Assembly (NCBI GenBank): GCA_043228905.1
Contig: JBHGNT010000013.1
Span: forward strand, 12,152,001 to 12,216,000
Direction: 5' to 3'
DNA: 64,000 nt
Source of the DNA: Azolla caroliniana
Taxonomy: Eukaryota > Polypodiophyta
Shown here in pieces: positions 11,122-22,500 of the stretch; positions within the stretch are counted from its first letter, which is position 1, and the number at the start of each line of letters is the position of its first letter. The notes beneath the pieces were generated by a model. The model was not told the DNA's origin. It saw nothing but the letters and a program-made list of their open reading frames with translations, and ran no database searches. The position numbers and the translations under genes are program-made.

Positions 11122-12270
11122 ATGGCCTTTGCCTACCCCCGCTTTAACGGCGAAACCGACGCCGCAACTCATATCCGCATGTTCCTGAATGTCTGGAATA
11201 CGAACCACATGGCGCAGAATCTCTCCGAGACGGTGGCACACCAGTCGAAAATGACGGAGTTCGGATTAACATTAGATGGGCGTGCGGCGTTCTGGCATTC
11301 ACAGATGGACTTACCAGCCATAACAACCTTCGATCAGCTACAGTCCACTTTCTTGCGATTCTTCCATCGGAGGGTTCCACAACGCGAGATTCTCGAGCAG
11401 TTTTATACAATTAAGCAACTACCGACTGAGACAATAGCGGACTTCACCTTACGTTTCCAAAATTTACGACGAAAACTGGAAGGAAGCCCTGCAGAGGAGG
11501 AGGCTCGGGAGACATTTTTGGCAGCTTTACGCCGGCCCATCCGGGCAACGCTCAACAACAATAGCGTGAAAGGGGAAACGACGAATATGGTAATTGAACG
11601 AGCGTTACAGATCGAGTTGGATGACGAGGAGGAAAGGTTTTCGATGTCATCCTTACGACAAGTGTTACCTCAGGATGAGGAACGCCAATTTCGTCAAGCA
11701 ATCCAGTGCACGATTTGCTTGAACTCGGGGCATTCCGCGGTGGACTGCAATATGCGAATCCACTGCCCAATCTGCCACTCGAAGGTTCACACAGTCGACC
11801 AATGCGAGTACAATATGTTAAACAGAGCCACTCCCGCGGTTCGCGGCATGGACACACAGCGTCAACCGCACCGGGCTGAACAAAGGAGGCAAGAAGACCG
11901 ACCCCGGTATAAGGATCGCAACCCGCGGGAGGACCGGTACGACCAGAATCGCCGGAATCACAACGATTCCGAGGAGGACGACCCAGAGGACGAGGATTAT
12001 CATGGACATCCGAGTTACACCAAAGGGGGTCGACACTACGAACATCAACGCCCGACAAACAAATGGTGCGGCTTCAATGGCTATCGGGGTAAGCCTCGGC
12101 AATATAGGGATCACCGGCGTTACGACGAAAGCTCGGGGGATGAGCGGCACCAGGAACAACAACGGGACCAACAACAGCCACCACGTACGTTCCGACAAAC
12201 GAGGCCGGACCATGAAGAGCAAGTAGCACCCGTAGAGCAGCACACCACCTGGGACCGAGAAGGGAGAATC
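11122..12270 (+). CDS. element A gag (capsid and nucleocapsid)
   Basis: ATG at 11122 begins MAFAYPRFNG. The frame is also open upstream into the leader, so an earlier start cannot be excluded. Residues about 5-150 are a retrotransposon gag capsid domain (AAFWHSQMDL, FLRFFHRRVPQREILEQFYTI, FTLRFQNLRRKL). Two zinc knuckles follow, CTICLNSGHSAVDC and CPICHSKVHTVDQC, then a long Arg/Asp/Glu/Gln-rich tail. A third knuckle, CFICQQPGHYATQC, lies in the pol frame at about 12281, so the frame changes just upstream. That could be a mutation or a programmed shift. The gag frame itself stops at 12576. Confidence 0.85.
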
Positions 12271-14057
12271 AAGCATCCATTGCTTTATTTGTCAGCAACC
12301 CGGACATTATGCCACGCAATGCCCATCACGCAAGGGAAAGGGGCCCGCCGTCAATACGATTACGGCGGAGGTGCAACAAGTCACGACACGCCAGCAAACA
12401 AAAACGGCGGATTGGGCTGCGCAAGACGAGGTACGACGACAAGCCCAATCCTGGGTGGAAAAAGCAAACGTGACCAATACGGAACGTATGCGGCAGGAGT
12501 CCGGGAACACAATGGAGCAAACAGAGAACAAAAGACTGGGGCCGGACCCTATTTGGCAGGTGTTAGCAGGCTGTGAAATCACATTAACCATGGAAAAACT
12601 GCTACAGCTAATTCCACGTTTCCGCCATACCATAGAAGCACAGGTGGTAGACATACCTAGGGCGAGCGTTGCCACAAACTTGACAAACGTCAACGATGGA
12701 CCACCGGTGGTGGATCAGCACAACCCGGCTATTACAGTAATATTGCACAGACAGGAAGTTCCTGGATGCGTAATTGACGACGACTCAGGCGTCAATGTAA
12801 TTAGCGCAAAAACTTGCGAACAATTAGGCATTTCCGAATGGGAGGCGTGTCCATTCTGGCTCCGCATGGCAGATACCCGCTCAGTGCGACCGTTGGGGTT
12901 AATTCGCAAAATAGCCATCATCGTGGGTAGACACCGCTTCGACATATCGACGGTCGTCCTCGCTTTGGACGCCCCAGGAGTGTACCCAGTGCTTTTGGGT
13001 AGAGCATGGCTTCGGACAGCAAATATCAAGCAGAGCTGGCAACACGAGTGTATCAGTTTCCGGCATGGACGCACCAAGGTTCGCGTACCTACGGAAGGCA
13101 GCACGCCACAACCTAAGGGTATAACACCGTTATACACGGAGGACATAAATATGCTAGTTGGGGTGGAGGATGCCGAATTGGAGGCATACCTCGACGAACA
13201 CCCTCGGATTATTCCGCTGTTTGAAATAGATGTCATCGCAACTGCGGCAGAATATACTACGGCCACTTTTCCGCACGACGAGCCGTACGAACCAAACCCA
13301 AAGTCTATATTGGAACTCAGCAGAGCACAGGCGGCATTTGAAAGGGAAATGGAGATTTCACGACGAGTCACCGCTTCCGCTCTCGAAGAAGTAAATGTGG
13401 GTACGGAATCGGAGCCCCGGTTCCTCTCCATCGCAAAGGAATTAAGGCCGAACCAAAGAATCACAATGATCGCACTACTCACGGAATATAAAGATGTGTT
13501 CGCTTGGGCTCACGAGGACATGAAGGGGTTAGATCCCAAGTTCTATCAGCATAAAATCAATTTAGCAACTAACGCGAAACCCGTCCAGCAGTGCCGCTAC
13601 CGCATGAACCCCAATTACGCGACCCGCGTGAAAGAAGAAATTGACAAGCCCCTGAGGGCGGGGTTCATACGGCCAGTTAAACAAGCGACATGGCTAAGCC
13701 CGATAGTGGTCATCCCAAAGAAAAATGGCAAAATACGGGTATGCGTAGATTACTGAAAATTAAACGTCGTAACCATTACGGACGCATTTCCCTTACCCTT
13801 CACCGATAGCGTGTTGGACGCCGTCGCAGGCCATGAGATGTACAGTTTCTTAGATGGCTTCGGTGGCTATAACCAAGTACGCATGCACCCCGAGGACCAG
13901 GAGAAGACAGCGTTTGTCACGGAATGGGGAGTATATGTGACGGTCGTCATGATGTTCGGGCTAAAGACAGCGCCGGCAACATTTCAACGAACGATTACGG
14001 AGATCTTTGGGGAATACATTCTGGCATTCATGCAAGTCTTTCTAGACGATTTTGCGG
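12263..14057 (+). pseudogene. element A pol, left fragment: zinc knuckle, protease, RT up to the active site
   Basis: In the frame of position 12275: third zinc knuckle, a linker, and a retropepsin-like region with VIDDDSGVNVIS (near 12770) and YPVLLGRAWL. RT begins near 13490 (YKDVFAWAHEDMKGLDP, WLSPIVVIPKKNGKIRVCVDY). A TGA at 13754-13756 replaces the residue before KLN. RT continues through FLDGFGGYNQVRMHPEDQEKTAF and FGLKTAPATFQRT to FLDDFAV, where element B is inserted. The catalytic Asp pair is the last thing before the break. The protease has DDSG where the classical motif is DTG/DSG, so I call it by position and context. Confidence 0.85.
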
Positions 14058-14708
14058 TGTCGTGTTGCTACGTGCGTGCGTGGAGAAACGAGGCGGGACC
14101 ACCGGGGTCTTGAACCGAAGAGCAGGTGATAGAAGGGGAAAGAGAAAGAGAGAGACGCCCGGTCACGTATGAGCAAAGAAACACAGGGGGCACGGCTTGT
14201 CAACACAGAAGACGCGAATGGACACAGAGACAGGGAGACACAAGTGTTTGTATATTAACGAATAACAAGTACACAACAGAGCACGCGAGCGGTTACGACC
14301 GAACAGGCCGGCGAACAGATGCCGATGCCTGTTCGTCTGCGCACGTAAAGTGGATAGGATGGAGGTGCTGTCTGAAGCACACGGGCGTTCCTCGAAGCAG
14401 CGCAAGCCTCCCGAAACCTGCAGAGAAGAGCGATAGAGAACAGACAGAGGAGAAGCGTTTGGTTACGGTCCGACAACACTTCGTCCTCCTCAATGCGCGA
14501 TCCCCTTTCTCCCTGCATCTCCCTCTCCTTTATAGCGTCAAGAAGGGAGCCGTCTCCCTCATTTACTTCCTACCTACCGAATCTAACTACCCAGGATCTC
14601 TCTATGTACCTAATTCTCTATTATATACATTAAGAGCGCGCACACGTGAAGGGCCGGTTCATGTGCGCTATTCACCGATTGCGCCAAGGGACGGTTTTCT
14701 TCACGACA
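14058..14708 (-). repeat. 3' LTR of element B (651 bp)
   Basis: It is inverted relative to the window and matches the G LTR at both ends. Over the 547 bp shared with the 5' copy I count about 22 differences (4.0%). Confidence 0.85.
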
Positions 14709-14721
14709 TCCGCCCCCACCT

Positions 14722-15255
14722 AACCGCGCATCCACCGGTATGCGCCAAAATTGGGTTCTGGTTGGAGAAAACCGGTCTGGGTTCCGTTTCTTCATCCATC
14801 GGTTCGCCCTCCGTTTCGGACTGTTCGTCTTCACTGTCCAGGCCTCTTAGATCCGGTTCGTCGTCGTGGCGTTTCTTGAACGCTTTGATCCGCTTCCCCG
14901 CTACCGGCATCGCAATCCTCGTACCGTCGAGTTCCGCCAGGTGATACGTCCCGTTGTCGTTGGCGCTCGTTACCACGTAAGGCCCGAACCACCGCTTCGC
15001 AAACTTCCGTGTTGCTCGGTGCTGGTTGTCGAGGCTGCTGTCGTAGACTAGCACCCAGTCGCCTTCCTCGATTTTCTTAGGCCGGAGCCGGTGCGTTCGG
15101 TCGGACCGGGCTTTGTTCTTCATCCTCGCCGTCCGAAGTCTCTCCGCCGCTCGTTCCACGTCCTCTGGCCTCCGCTCGAGTTGCTGGAATGGACAAGGGG
15201 AATCCGACTGTTTAATTAAAACAAAGCATTGCGATGGTCCTCACGGATGTTGACG

Positions 15256-15289
<34 letters not shown>

Positions 15290-16249
15290 AGTGAAGAAAT
15301 TCAACCAAGCGCGGGTAAACGGCCGTATACGCGCCGCTAGCAGTTCTTCCCGGCTCATCTCGTCTCTCCAGTCCACTGTCGCCCAAGGGGAGATCGTCCG
15401 TTCCATCGGCATGATCGGCTTCTGTCCGAACATGAGTTCTGACGGCATGAACCCTGTTACCGAACTATGTGTTGTCTTGTCCGCCCACAAGGCATAAGGT
15501 AACAGCCGCGGCCAGTTCCCGACCTGGCCTCCGCATGCCTGGACTAGCGCTTTGACGATCGGTCCGTGTCCGCACTCCACCTTCTCGTTCGCCTCCGGAT
15601 TGTACGTTGTGGTGAGCGAGAGCTTGACCCCTAACCGGTCGAACAACTCCTCGGCCTCTTCGGCGTCCAACTCCCCGCGGTCAGCCACAATCTTCCCGAC
15701 GCACCCGTACCGGCATATCACGTCCTCGATCAGGAATCGACACACGGCCGCGGTTATTTTGTTCTGCAGGGCTCGGCCTTCCACCTGGTTCGTTAGGTCC
15801 TCCCGGGCCAGCACCAGACATCGCATCTGCCCTACGCCCATCGGCATCATCACCAAATCTACCATCCATTTGAAGTAGATGGCCGGAGGGTAAGTAGGGT
15901 AAAGCTCGTCCCGATGTCGGACTATGGAGTGCATCTGACAGCTCTCACAAGTTGTCACGAACCGATGCACGTCCCGGTACAGTCCCGGCCACCAATACTT
16001 CCCCTTTAGCTTCTCGAACGTGGCCCACGTCCCAAGGTGCCCAGCCCAGGGGCTGTCGTGGTAGGCCTTCAGCAATTCCTCTTGTTCCTCCTTCATCGCC
16101 ACTACTCGAAGCGGGATGCCGTTCCTCTTCTTCGGGTGCTTCCACAAGTATCCATCCCGGAGAATGAATCGGTACGCTTTCTTACGGATCCGGTTGGCCT
16201 CGTCCCTTGTCCACGATGCGTCCGGCATCATTGTCCTCAAGAATTCCCC
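14722..16249 (-). pseudogene. element B integrase, split by a 25S rRNA-gene fragment
   Basis: On the minus strand from 16249: linker (RKKAYRFILRDGYLWKHP), HHCC domain (HDSPWAGH ... TCESCQ), catalytic core with Asp in WMVDLVMMPMG, Asp in IVADRGELDAEE and the Glu of YNPEANEK, and RLLPYALWADKTTHSSVTG. The core ends after EELLAARIR. A 141-bp foreign segment (15183-15323) follows. The C-terminal domain then resumes in another frame at LERRPEDVERAAERL and runs through KIEEGDWVLVYDSS and RWFGPYVV. A stop at about 16250 separates it from RNase H. The insert shows the copy is dead. Confidence 0.85.
15183..15323 (+). other. fragment of nuclear 25S rRNA gene inserted in element B
   Basis: It runs from GCTGGAATGGACAAGGGG to CGCGGGTAAACGGC. 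It matches, from memory, the conserved 25S/28S segment that includes CCGACTGTTTAATTAAAAC and GTGAAGAAATTCAACCAAGC, with a few changes near 15241-15252. The rRNA sense strand is the + strand, so it lies antisense to element B. The same site in element G (near 2391) has no insert. Only a few bases of integrase sequence are lost at the joint. Confidence 0.9.
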
Positions 16250-16252
16250 AAT

Positions 16253-17908
16253 CTACAGCCACTCCCCGTTGTACTTGCTCTCGTCGAAATCGTTAAGCGC
16301 CGGAGTGCTCCCTCCCTTAGTTGTTACATAAGCCATCTCGAAGAAGTCTACGCCGACTTCCTCGTCCTCCGAAACCATGTCGCCCTCGTCGTTGAATCGT
16401 GCCCTCGAAAGCATGTCGGCCATGGCATTGTCTTTCCCGGAAATGTGTCGTATTTCCAGATCCAGGGATTTGATGTACGCTATCCACCTGAGCATCGCCA
16501 GGTTCGAGGTTGCGCATCCGGAAACCATGCCGAGAATCGGCAGGCAGTCCGTCTCGATAATCACTTCTGTCCCGATCAAATAGTCTTTATCGGCCTTCAC
16601 TGCCGAAACGATACCCCAGAGTTCGCGTTTAACCTGGGCGTATCCTCGCTGTCGCTCGTTGAGGACCTTAGCGCCGAACCGGATTGGGAACCGAATGCCG
16701 TCCTCATCTTCTTGGTTGACGACCCATCCGATCCCGGTCGGACTCGTATCTACCGTTATGTAGATGGGAGTGCCTTTCTCGTAGACAGCCTTCCGGAGTG
16801 CCAGTGCTGCAGAAAGAGCCTCCTTCATCTTTCGGACCGACTCCGCGTGCTCGTCTCGCCACTCGAATCTTTGCCCCTTTTTCAGCAACCCGTATAGCGG
16901 CTCGGCAATGTGGGCGTAACGCGGGATCCATATGTGGTAGAACGCACATGCTCCCAAAAACCTCCGTACCTCCGTGACCGAGTTACAGTCAGGCTTCATT
17001 GAGGAGATGGCTTCCACCTTAGCCGGAGACGGTTTCCGGCCATACGGCCCGCATAGATGTCCGACGACCATGATCTCTGATTGCCCGAAGGCCGATTTCT
17101 CCCCGAAGAAGGTGAGCCTCGCGTCCTCTAGCCTCTGCAGCACCCTCTCGCAGTCGTCAATGTGTGTCGCCACGAATTTCCGGCATCCGCCCGGTCCAAT
17201 TGTTTCGTCCTTTTCCCCCGCCGGACATCCCTTGATCGGGATGTCGTCCAAGAATCGCATGGTGATGTCCGGGATACAATCCCTCAGCACCTTGTTCATC
17301 GCATTCACCATGTGGGCCACCGAGTTCGTCCCTCCTTGTGGCAGGGTACACATCCGCACTAGGCCGAGAGGAGTCCGCATCGTCGTAATGTCTCTGCTCT
17401 CCACGGCTAGTTGGAACTGATCATACCCCGAGTACAGATCACCGACCGAGTAGATCGACCTTCCGGCGAAGGCCTCCGCGAACTCATCTATCGTTGGTCC
17501 GATTCCTGCGTTCCGAATGGTCACTCTGTTGATCGGTTGTAGGTCTTGAATGAAGCGCAAAGTCTCGTTCTTCTTCAGTACGGTAAATCACCGGTTCGAG
17601 TACGGGGCACTCGACGGTTCGAGAATGCCCATATCGACTTTCTGCCTCAACAGCTCCATCAGCTCCGGGATGTGAGCTCTCGGTACCGGAATTGGTTTGA
17701 GATTCCACGGCACATGCAGTACCGTGAATATCACCATCGGCTCCACGACTGTCGGGTCTACACACCCGATCTCTTCCAGTGAGAATGCGAAGGCTTTCCC
17801 GTGCCTTTCGAGCATTCTCCGAAACCGGTCTTCTTCCGCCGGTAGTAGGAACCCGCCCCCACCGATTTTGAGCTCCCGTAGCGTTCTGTCGGTGAAGGTG
17901 TGTCCTAA
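16253..17908 (-). pseudogene. element B reverse transcriptase and RNase H
   Basis: Minus strand. It enters RT at FLLPAEEDRFRRMLERHGKAF, PVPRAHIPELMELLRQKVDMGILEPS and, after an in-frame TGA near 17587, RFIQDLQPINRVTIRNAG, YSVGDLYSGYDQFQL, LPQGGTNSVAHM and the active site MRFLDDIP. RNase H follows: TVDTSPTGIGWVVN, RELWGIV, IETDCLPILGM and RHISGKDNAMADMLSRA. It ends at a TAG near 16250. Another stop lies near 17906. Between these the frame is continuous. Confidence 0.88.
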
Positions 17909-18805
17909 TCAGGCCGGATCACGTAAACTGGGGTCCGACGCGACCCCCTTGATTCGCAACTCGCTGCCCTCCGATAAGGGTGCCGCGACTGGCCTTACCT
18001 TCCGGTCCACAGTCTTGTACTTCGTGTTAACCCGGGCCATCCGATCCGACTCGAGCCCTCGACTGAAGTCCGGGATGACTTCATACATCTCTTCTGAACA
18101 AACCGGTATCGTCCGATCCTCTTTAAGGCCCTCTCCGACCACCTCTCACAGTATTCCCAAGGTATCGTCGAAGGAGACCGCCTCCACAGCTCCATTGATT
18201 TCCTCGTTGGGCCCGAGAACTCCGCACGCCCAAAGTCGCTCTTCCACCCTTGTCTTTTCTCGGCCTACGACGCCGACTATCGTACACCCTCCGTTGTAGG
18301 AGAAACAAAACTTCCTACTTATGGTACAAGGTTTCTTCGGTTTTGCTTCTATCGTACATTTGTGGGGTTTTCCCGGAGTGTCCGGACCGTCGCGGCCCCA
18401 CGCCTTGGCAGCCCTCTCTAAAAATCCTCTCGGTTCTCGGCACCGAGGGACTCACAGTTTCACTCGTGGTTCGGTCGCACTGTCAAGAACTGGACCGAAT
18501 GACGCTCGTCCTGACTTTTGACCCTCGCGTAAGCCGACCTGTTGTCCAGCATCTTGGTCTCCATTCGCGCTGCCGTAATGTATGGTTCCCCTAGTATGAC
18601 CGGGTGCGAGGACGTTTCCTCCACAAAGAAGTGTTGGTCTATCTCGACGTCGCCGATCTTGACTCGCACGTTTGGGCAGGCCCCGTGTAGCTCCTCGGTG
18701 GCGCGCGTCGCCGCTCGTATCTTCCACCCGTGCTTGGTGTTGATCGGCCATTTCCCCTTCTTGTAGAAGTCCATGTACATCAGGTTTATTTCCGAACCGT
18801 GGTCC
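17909..18805 (-). pseudogene. element B aspartic protease and PR-RT linker
   Basis: The protease reads HGSEINLMYMDFYKKGKW on the minus strand from 18805. It continues through KIGDVEIDQHFFVEE and VILGEPYI (the flap-to-second-motif region), then stops after FLTVRPNHE. Its catalytic Asp codon is split from it by copia D; ALVD lies at 24352-24366. A frame shift lies between about 18460 and 18142. After it the linker reads YKTVDRKVRPVAAPL. DHGS replaces the classical DTGS triad, as in many Ty3 pol proteins. Confidence 0.8.
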
Positions 18806-19521
18806 TGTCGAGCACAGTTCTCGGCCACAACCGAGGAATAGGATCAAACTTACAGAAAACGGGAAATACAAAATGCACGAAGACAATAGAGAGGAGAGTA
18901 CACAGGGTGTTTTACGTGGAAAACCCTAAATGGGAAAAACCACGGGAGTCCTCAAACTCCAACTATCACTATACACAGAGATGTACAATGGTGAAGCTAC
19001 AAGGCAACAACCTTGAGCTCACTATCTTCGCCACAGGCGGCGGTAATACACAGAGGCGTCGACCTCTTCCTTTCTCTCTCTCTCTCTCTCGGCTGCTCTC
19101 ACTTCACTCCCTCTGAGTGGAAAACAGAAAATGAGCGACAACATAAAACTGTTTGCCCTAAGTCATATTTATACATATATGACATTCGGGCTATTTACAA
19201 ATATAGCCTCAAGGGCTCTTGGCAAACATATTCACAAATATGTCCCCGCATCCGGATCTCTCTCCGGGTACACTCATCATCCGGCTCCGTAGCCGGGGTC
19301 TTCATCATCCGGCTCCGTAGCCGGGTCTTCGTCATCCGGCTCCGTAACCGGGTCTTCGTCATCCGGCTCCGCAACCGGGTCTTCGTCATCCGGCTCCGTA
19401 ACCGGGGTCTCTTCATCCGGCTTCATGCCGGGTACGATTCATCATCCGGTTCCGTAATCGCAACCGGGCTTGCCGTCATTCATCTCCGGACATCCCATCC
19501 GGAGGGACCGAAATCCCAACA
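18806..19521 (-). repeat. 3' LTR of copia D (716 bp) with minisatellite
   Basis: Minus strand TGTTGGGATTTCGG...TGCTCGACA. It holds an array of about five 24-bp units (CCGGCTCCGTAACCGGGTCT-type, 19267-19410), a CT run near 19073-19092 and a TATAAATA-type box near 19165. The polypurine tract lies at 19522-19536 (minus strand GAAGGGGGAGTT). Confidence 0.93.
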
Positions 19522-19531
19522 AACTCCCCCT

Positions 19532-22500
19532 TCACTTCGGCATGGGATGTCTCTCCAATCCGATCCTCTTCCGGCATGCTTCTAGCTTGTCGGGTGTGAG
19601 CACTTTGGTCAGCATATCTGACCCGTTCTCGTCCGTGTGGATCTTCGTCAACACGAACTCCTGGTCTTCTATCCTTTCCCGGATCCAGTGATATCTTCGT
19701 TGGATGTGCTTCGTCCGGGAGTGATAGGCCGCGTTCTTCGCAAGGTGGATGGCACTCTGACTGTCGCAGTAGAGTCGGTACTCCTCCTGCCGGATACCGA
19801 GCTCTCTAATGAAGTCCTTCATCCATATTATTTCCTTGCCGGCTTCAACAGCCGCCATGTACTCCGCCTCCGTGGTTGACAACGCAACCGTCTTCTGCAG
19901 CCTCGACTGCCACGAAACAGCTCCCCCTGCATACGTCATCACATACCCTGATGTGGACCGGCTGGTATCTGCATCAGCCGACATATCCGAATCGGTAAAT
20001 CCATCGAGTTCGGGCTTACCGGAGCCGAATCGGAGGCACATGTTTGCCGTGCCCTTCAAGTATCGGAGTATCCATTTGACCGCGTTCCAATGCTCTTTGC
20101 CGGGATTGCTCATGTACCGGCTCACCACTCCGACTGCATATCCTATGTCCGGTCGGGTACACACCATCGCGTACATCAAGCTTCCGACGGCAGAGGCATA
20201 TGGTACTTTCATCATGTCCTCCTTCTCAGCCTTTGTCTTGGGACTTTGCTTGCCGGAGAACTTGCAGTTTGTCGGGAGGGTTGATCCGACCGGTCTTGCT
20301 TCCGACATGTTGAACCGTTGAAGCACCTTTGTCACGTACTTCTCCTGTGACAGCCACAACTGCTTCTTCTTCCGGTCCCGGATGATGTGCATCCCTAGTA
20401 TTTGCCTCGCCGGACCCAGGTCTTTCATTGAGAAGGTTCGGTGAAGGGCCTTCTTCAGCATCCGTATCTTGACCTGGTCCCGTCCGACGATCAACATGTC
20501 GTCCACGTACAGGAGGAGTATTAGAAAGTCTCCTCCTTCGAACTTCTTCACAAACACGCAGTGATCGGACTGCGTTTTGTGGTACCCTTCGTCTGTCATG
20601 AAGGAGTCGAACTTCCGGTACCATTGCCGGGGAGCCTGCTTTAGACCGTAAAGGCTCTTCTTCAACCGGCATACCAGGTGCTCCTTCCCTTTCTTCTCGA
20701 ATCCTTCCGGTTGCTGCATGTAGATCTCTTCTTCGAGGTCACCGTGAAGGAATGCCGTCTTCACGTCCATCTGTTCTACCTCGAGGTCCATGCTTGCCGC
20801 TATGCTCAGCACCGTCCGGATGGAGGTCATCTTCACTACCGGGGCAAATATCTCGTCGAAGTCGACGCCCTTCTTCTGCTGAAACCCCTTCACCACGATC
20901 CTGGCTTTGTATCTCGGGGGGTTTCCGGCATCTCCCGGTTTCAGCTTGAACACCCACTTGTTACGGAGTGCCCGTTTTCCTTTCGGCAACTCCACAAGTT
21001 CATATGTGTGGTTCTCATGCAGGGAATCCATCTCCTCCTGCATGGCACTTAACCACCTGCGGCTATGGGGTTCATGCTTCGCTTCTTCAAAGCTCTCCGG
21101 CTCCCCCTCGTCGGTTAGCAGCACGTGCTCTGGTTCCGGAAATCTCCGGGGGGCCCTTCTCTCTCTTAGAGGATATCTCCGTTCCGGAGCTTCGGTAACC
21201 GGTTCTTCCGATTCTTCTTCATCCGAATCCATTTCGGGATCGGGGCCGGTTCCGGTATCATTTTCATCGTCTTCGGCCGGTTCTGTTTCTTCACCGTCTT
21301 CGGCCGGATCTTCGAGTGTTAACCGGTCCCTTGCCGGTCGGGACTGCTCCTCGTAGAGTTGATCCTCATCGGTCGACTTGGAGCTCTTCATCTTCTTCTC
21401 CGACTCCCAGTTGGCGAGTGTCTTGTCCTCCATGAAGACGATGTCTCGACTCCTGAATATCTTCTTGTCGACCGGGTCCCATACTCGGTAGCCGAACTCG
21501 TCGTCGCCGTAACCGAGGAATATGCATGGCCGGGTCTTTGGATCTAGCTTTCCTCTCCGGTCCTTTGCCACATGCACGTATGCGAGACACCCGAACACCT
21601 TCAGATGTCGGTAGGATACTTCCTTACCGGTCCACACTCTCTGTGGCGTGTCTCCATCCAGGGGTACTGAGGGTGATCTGTTAATCACGTATGTCGCCGT
21701 CGACATTGCCTCAGCCCAAAACCCCTTGGGTAATTTCGCATGTGCCAGCATACTCCGGACCCTCTCCATTATGGTCCGGTTCATCCTCTCGGCCAGCCCG
21801 TTCAGTTCCGGCGTCTTCGGCACAGTAAACTCGAGCCGGATTCCCATCGAACGGCAATACTCCTCAAATTGCCCTCGGTATTCTCCTCCGTTATCCGCTC
21901 GTATCGCTTTCAGCTTCTTGCCGGATTCTCTTTCCACTCTCGCGTGGAGTTCTTTGAAGACGGACAATACTTGGTCCTTTGTCTTCAACGGTGCCGTCCA
22001 CAGCTTCCGGCTGTGGTCATCAATGAATGTCACGAAGTACTGGGCTCCGCCATGTGACTTCGTTTCTACTTGACACACGTCAGTGTGTACCAACTCCAAT
22101 GGTGCGCTACGTCTCGTCGGTGGCCTTGAGTGGAAGGAGGCTCGGTTCTGCTTACCGGCCAGGCAATCGGTGCACTTCTCCAGGTGCACATGCTTCACTG
22201 GAATGAGGTTGTCTTCTGCAAGCCTCTTCATCCCCTTCTCGCTCATGTGGCACAGTCTCTTGTGCCACAGCTCACCGGCAGTGTCAGCTGCCACGTTCAG
22301 CTCCTCCGGACATAGCCGGGAATTCATCAGGTACAGTGTGTTGACCTTCCGGGCCCGAGCCACTGTCAGGCTCCCTTTGCTGAACTTCATGACACCGTTC
22401 CGGATGCTACCCGTGTAGCCTTCATCGTCTAGCCTCCCAGCCGAAATCAGGTTCAATCGAACCTCCGGAACGTGTCGAACATCCTTCAGCAGCATCTTGC

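Noticed and set aside
14126-14944. 272-codon plus-strand frame across the B LTR
   Set aside because: It runs through LTR and antisense integrase; LTR sequence explains it.
19013-19585. 190-codon plus-strand frame with VIRLRNRVF repeats
   Set aside because: It is a translation of the D LTR minisatellite (24 bp, divisible by three), repeated at 23843-24430. No start context or domain.
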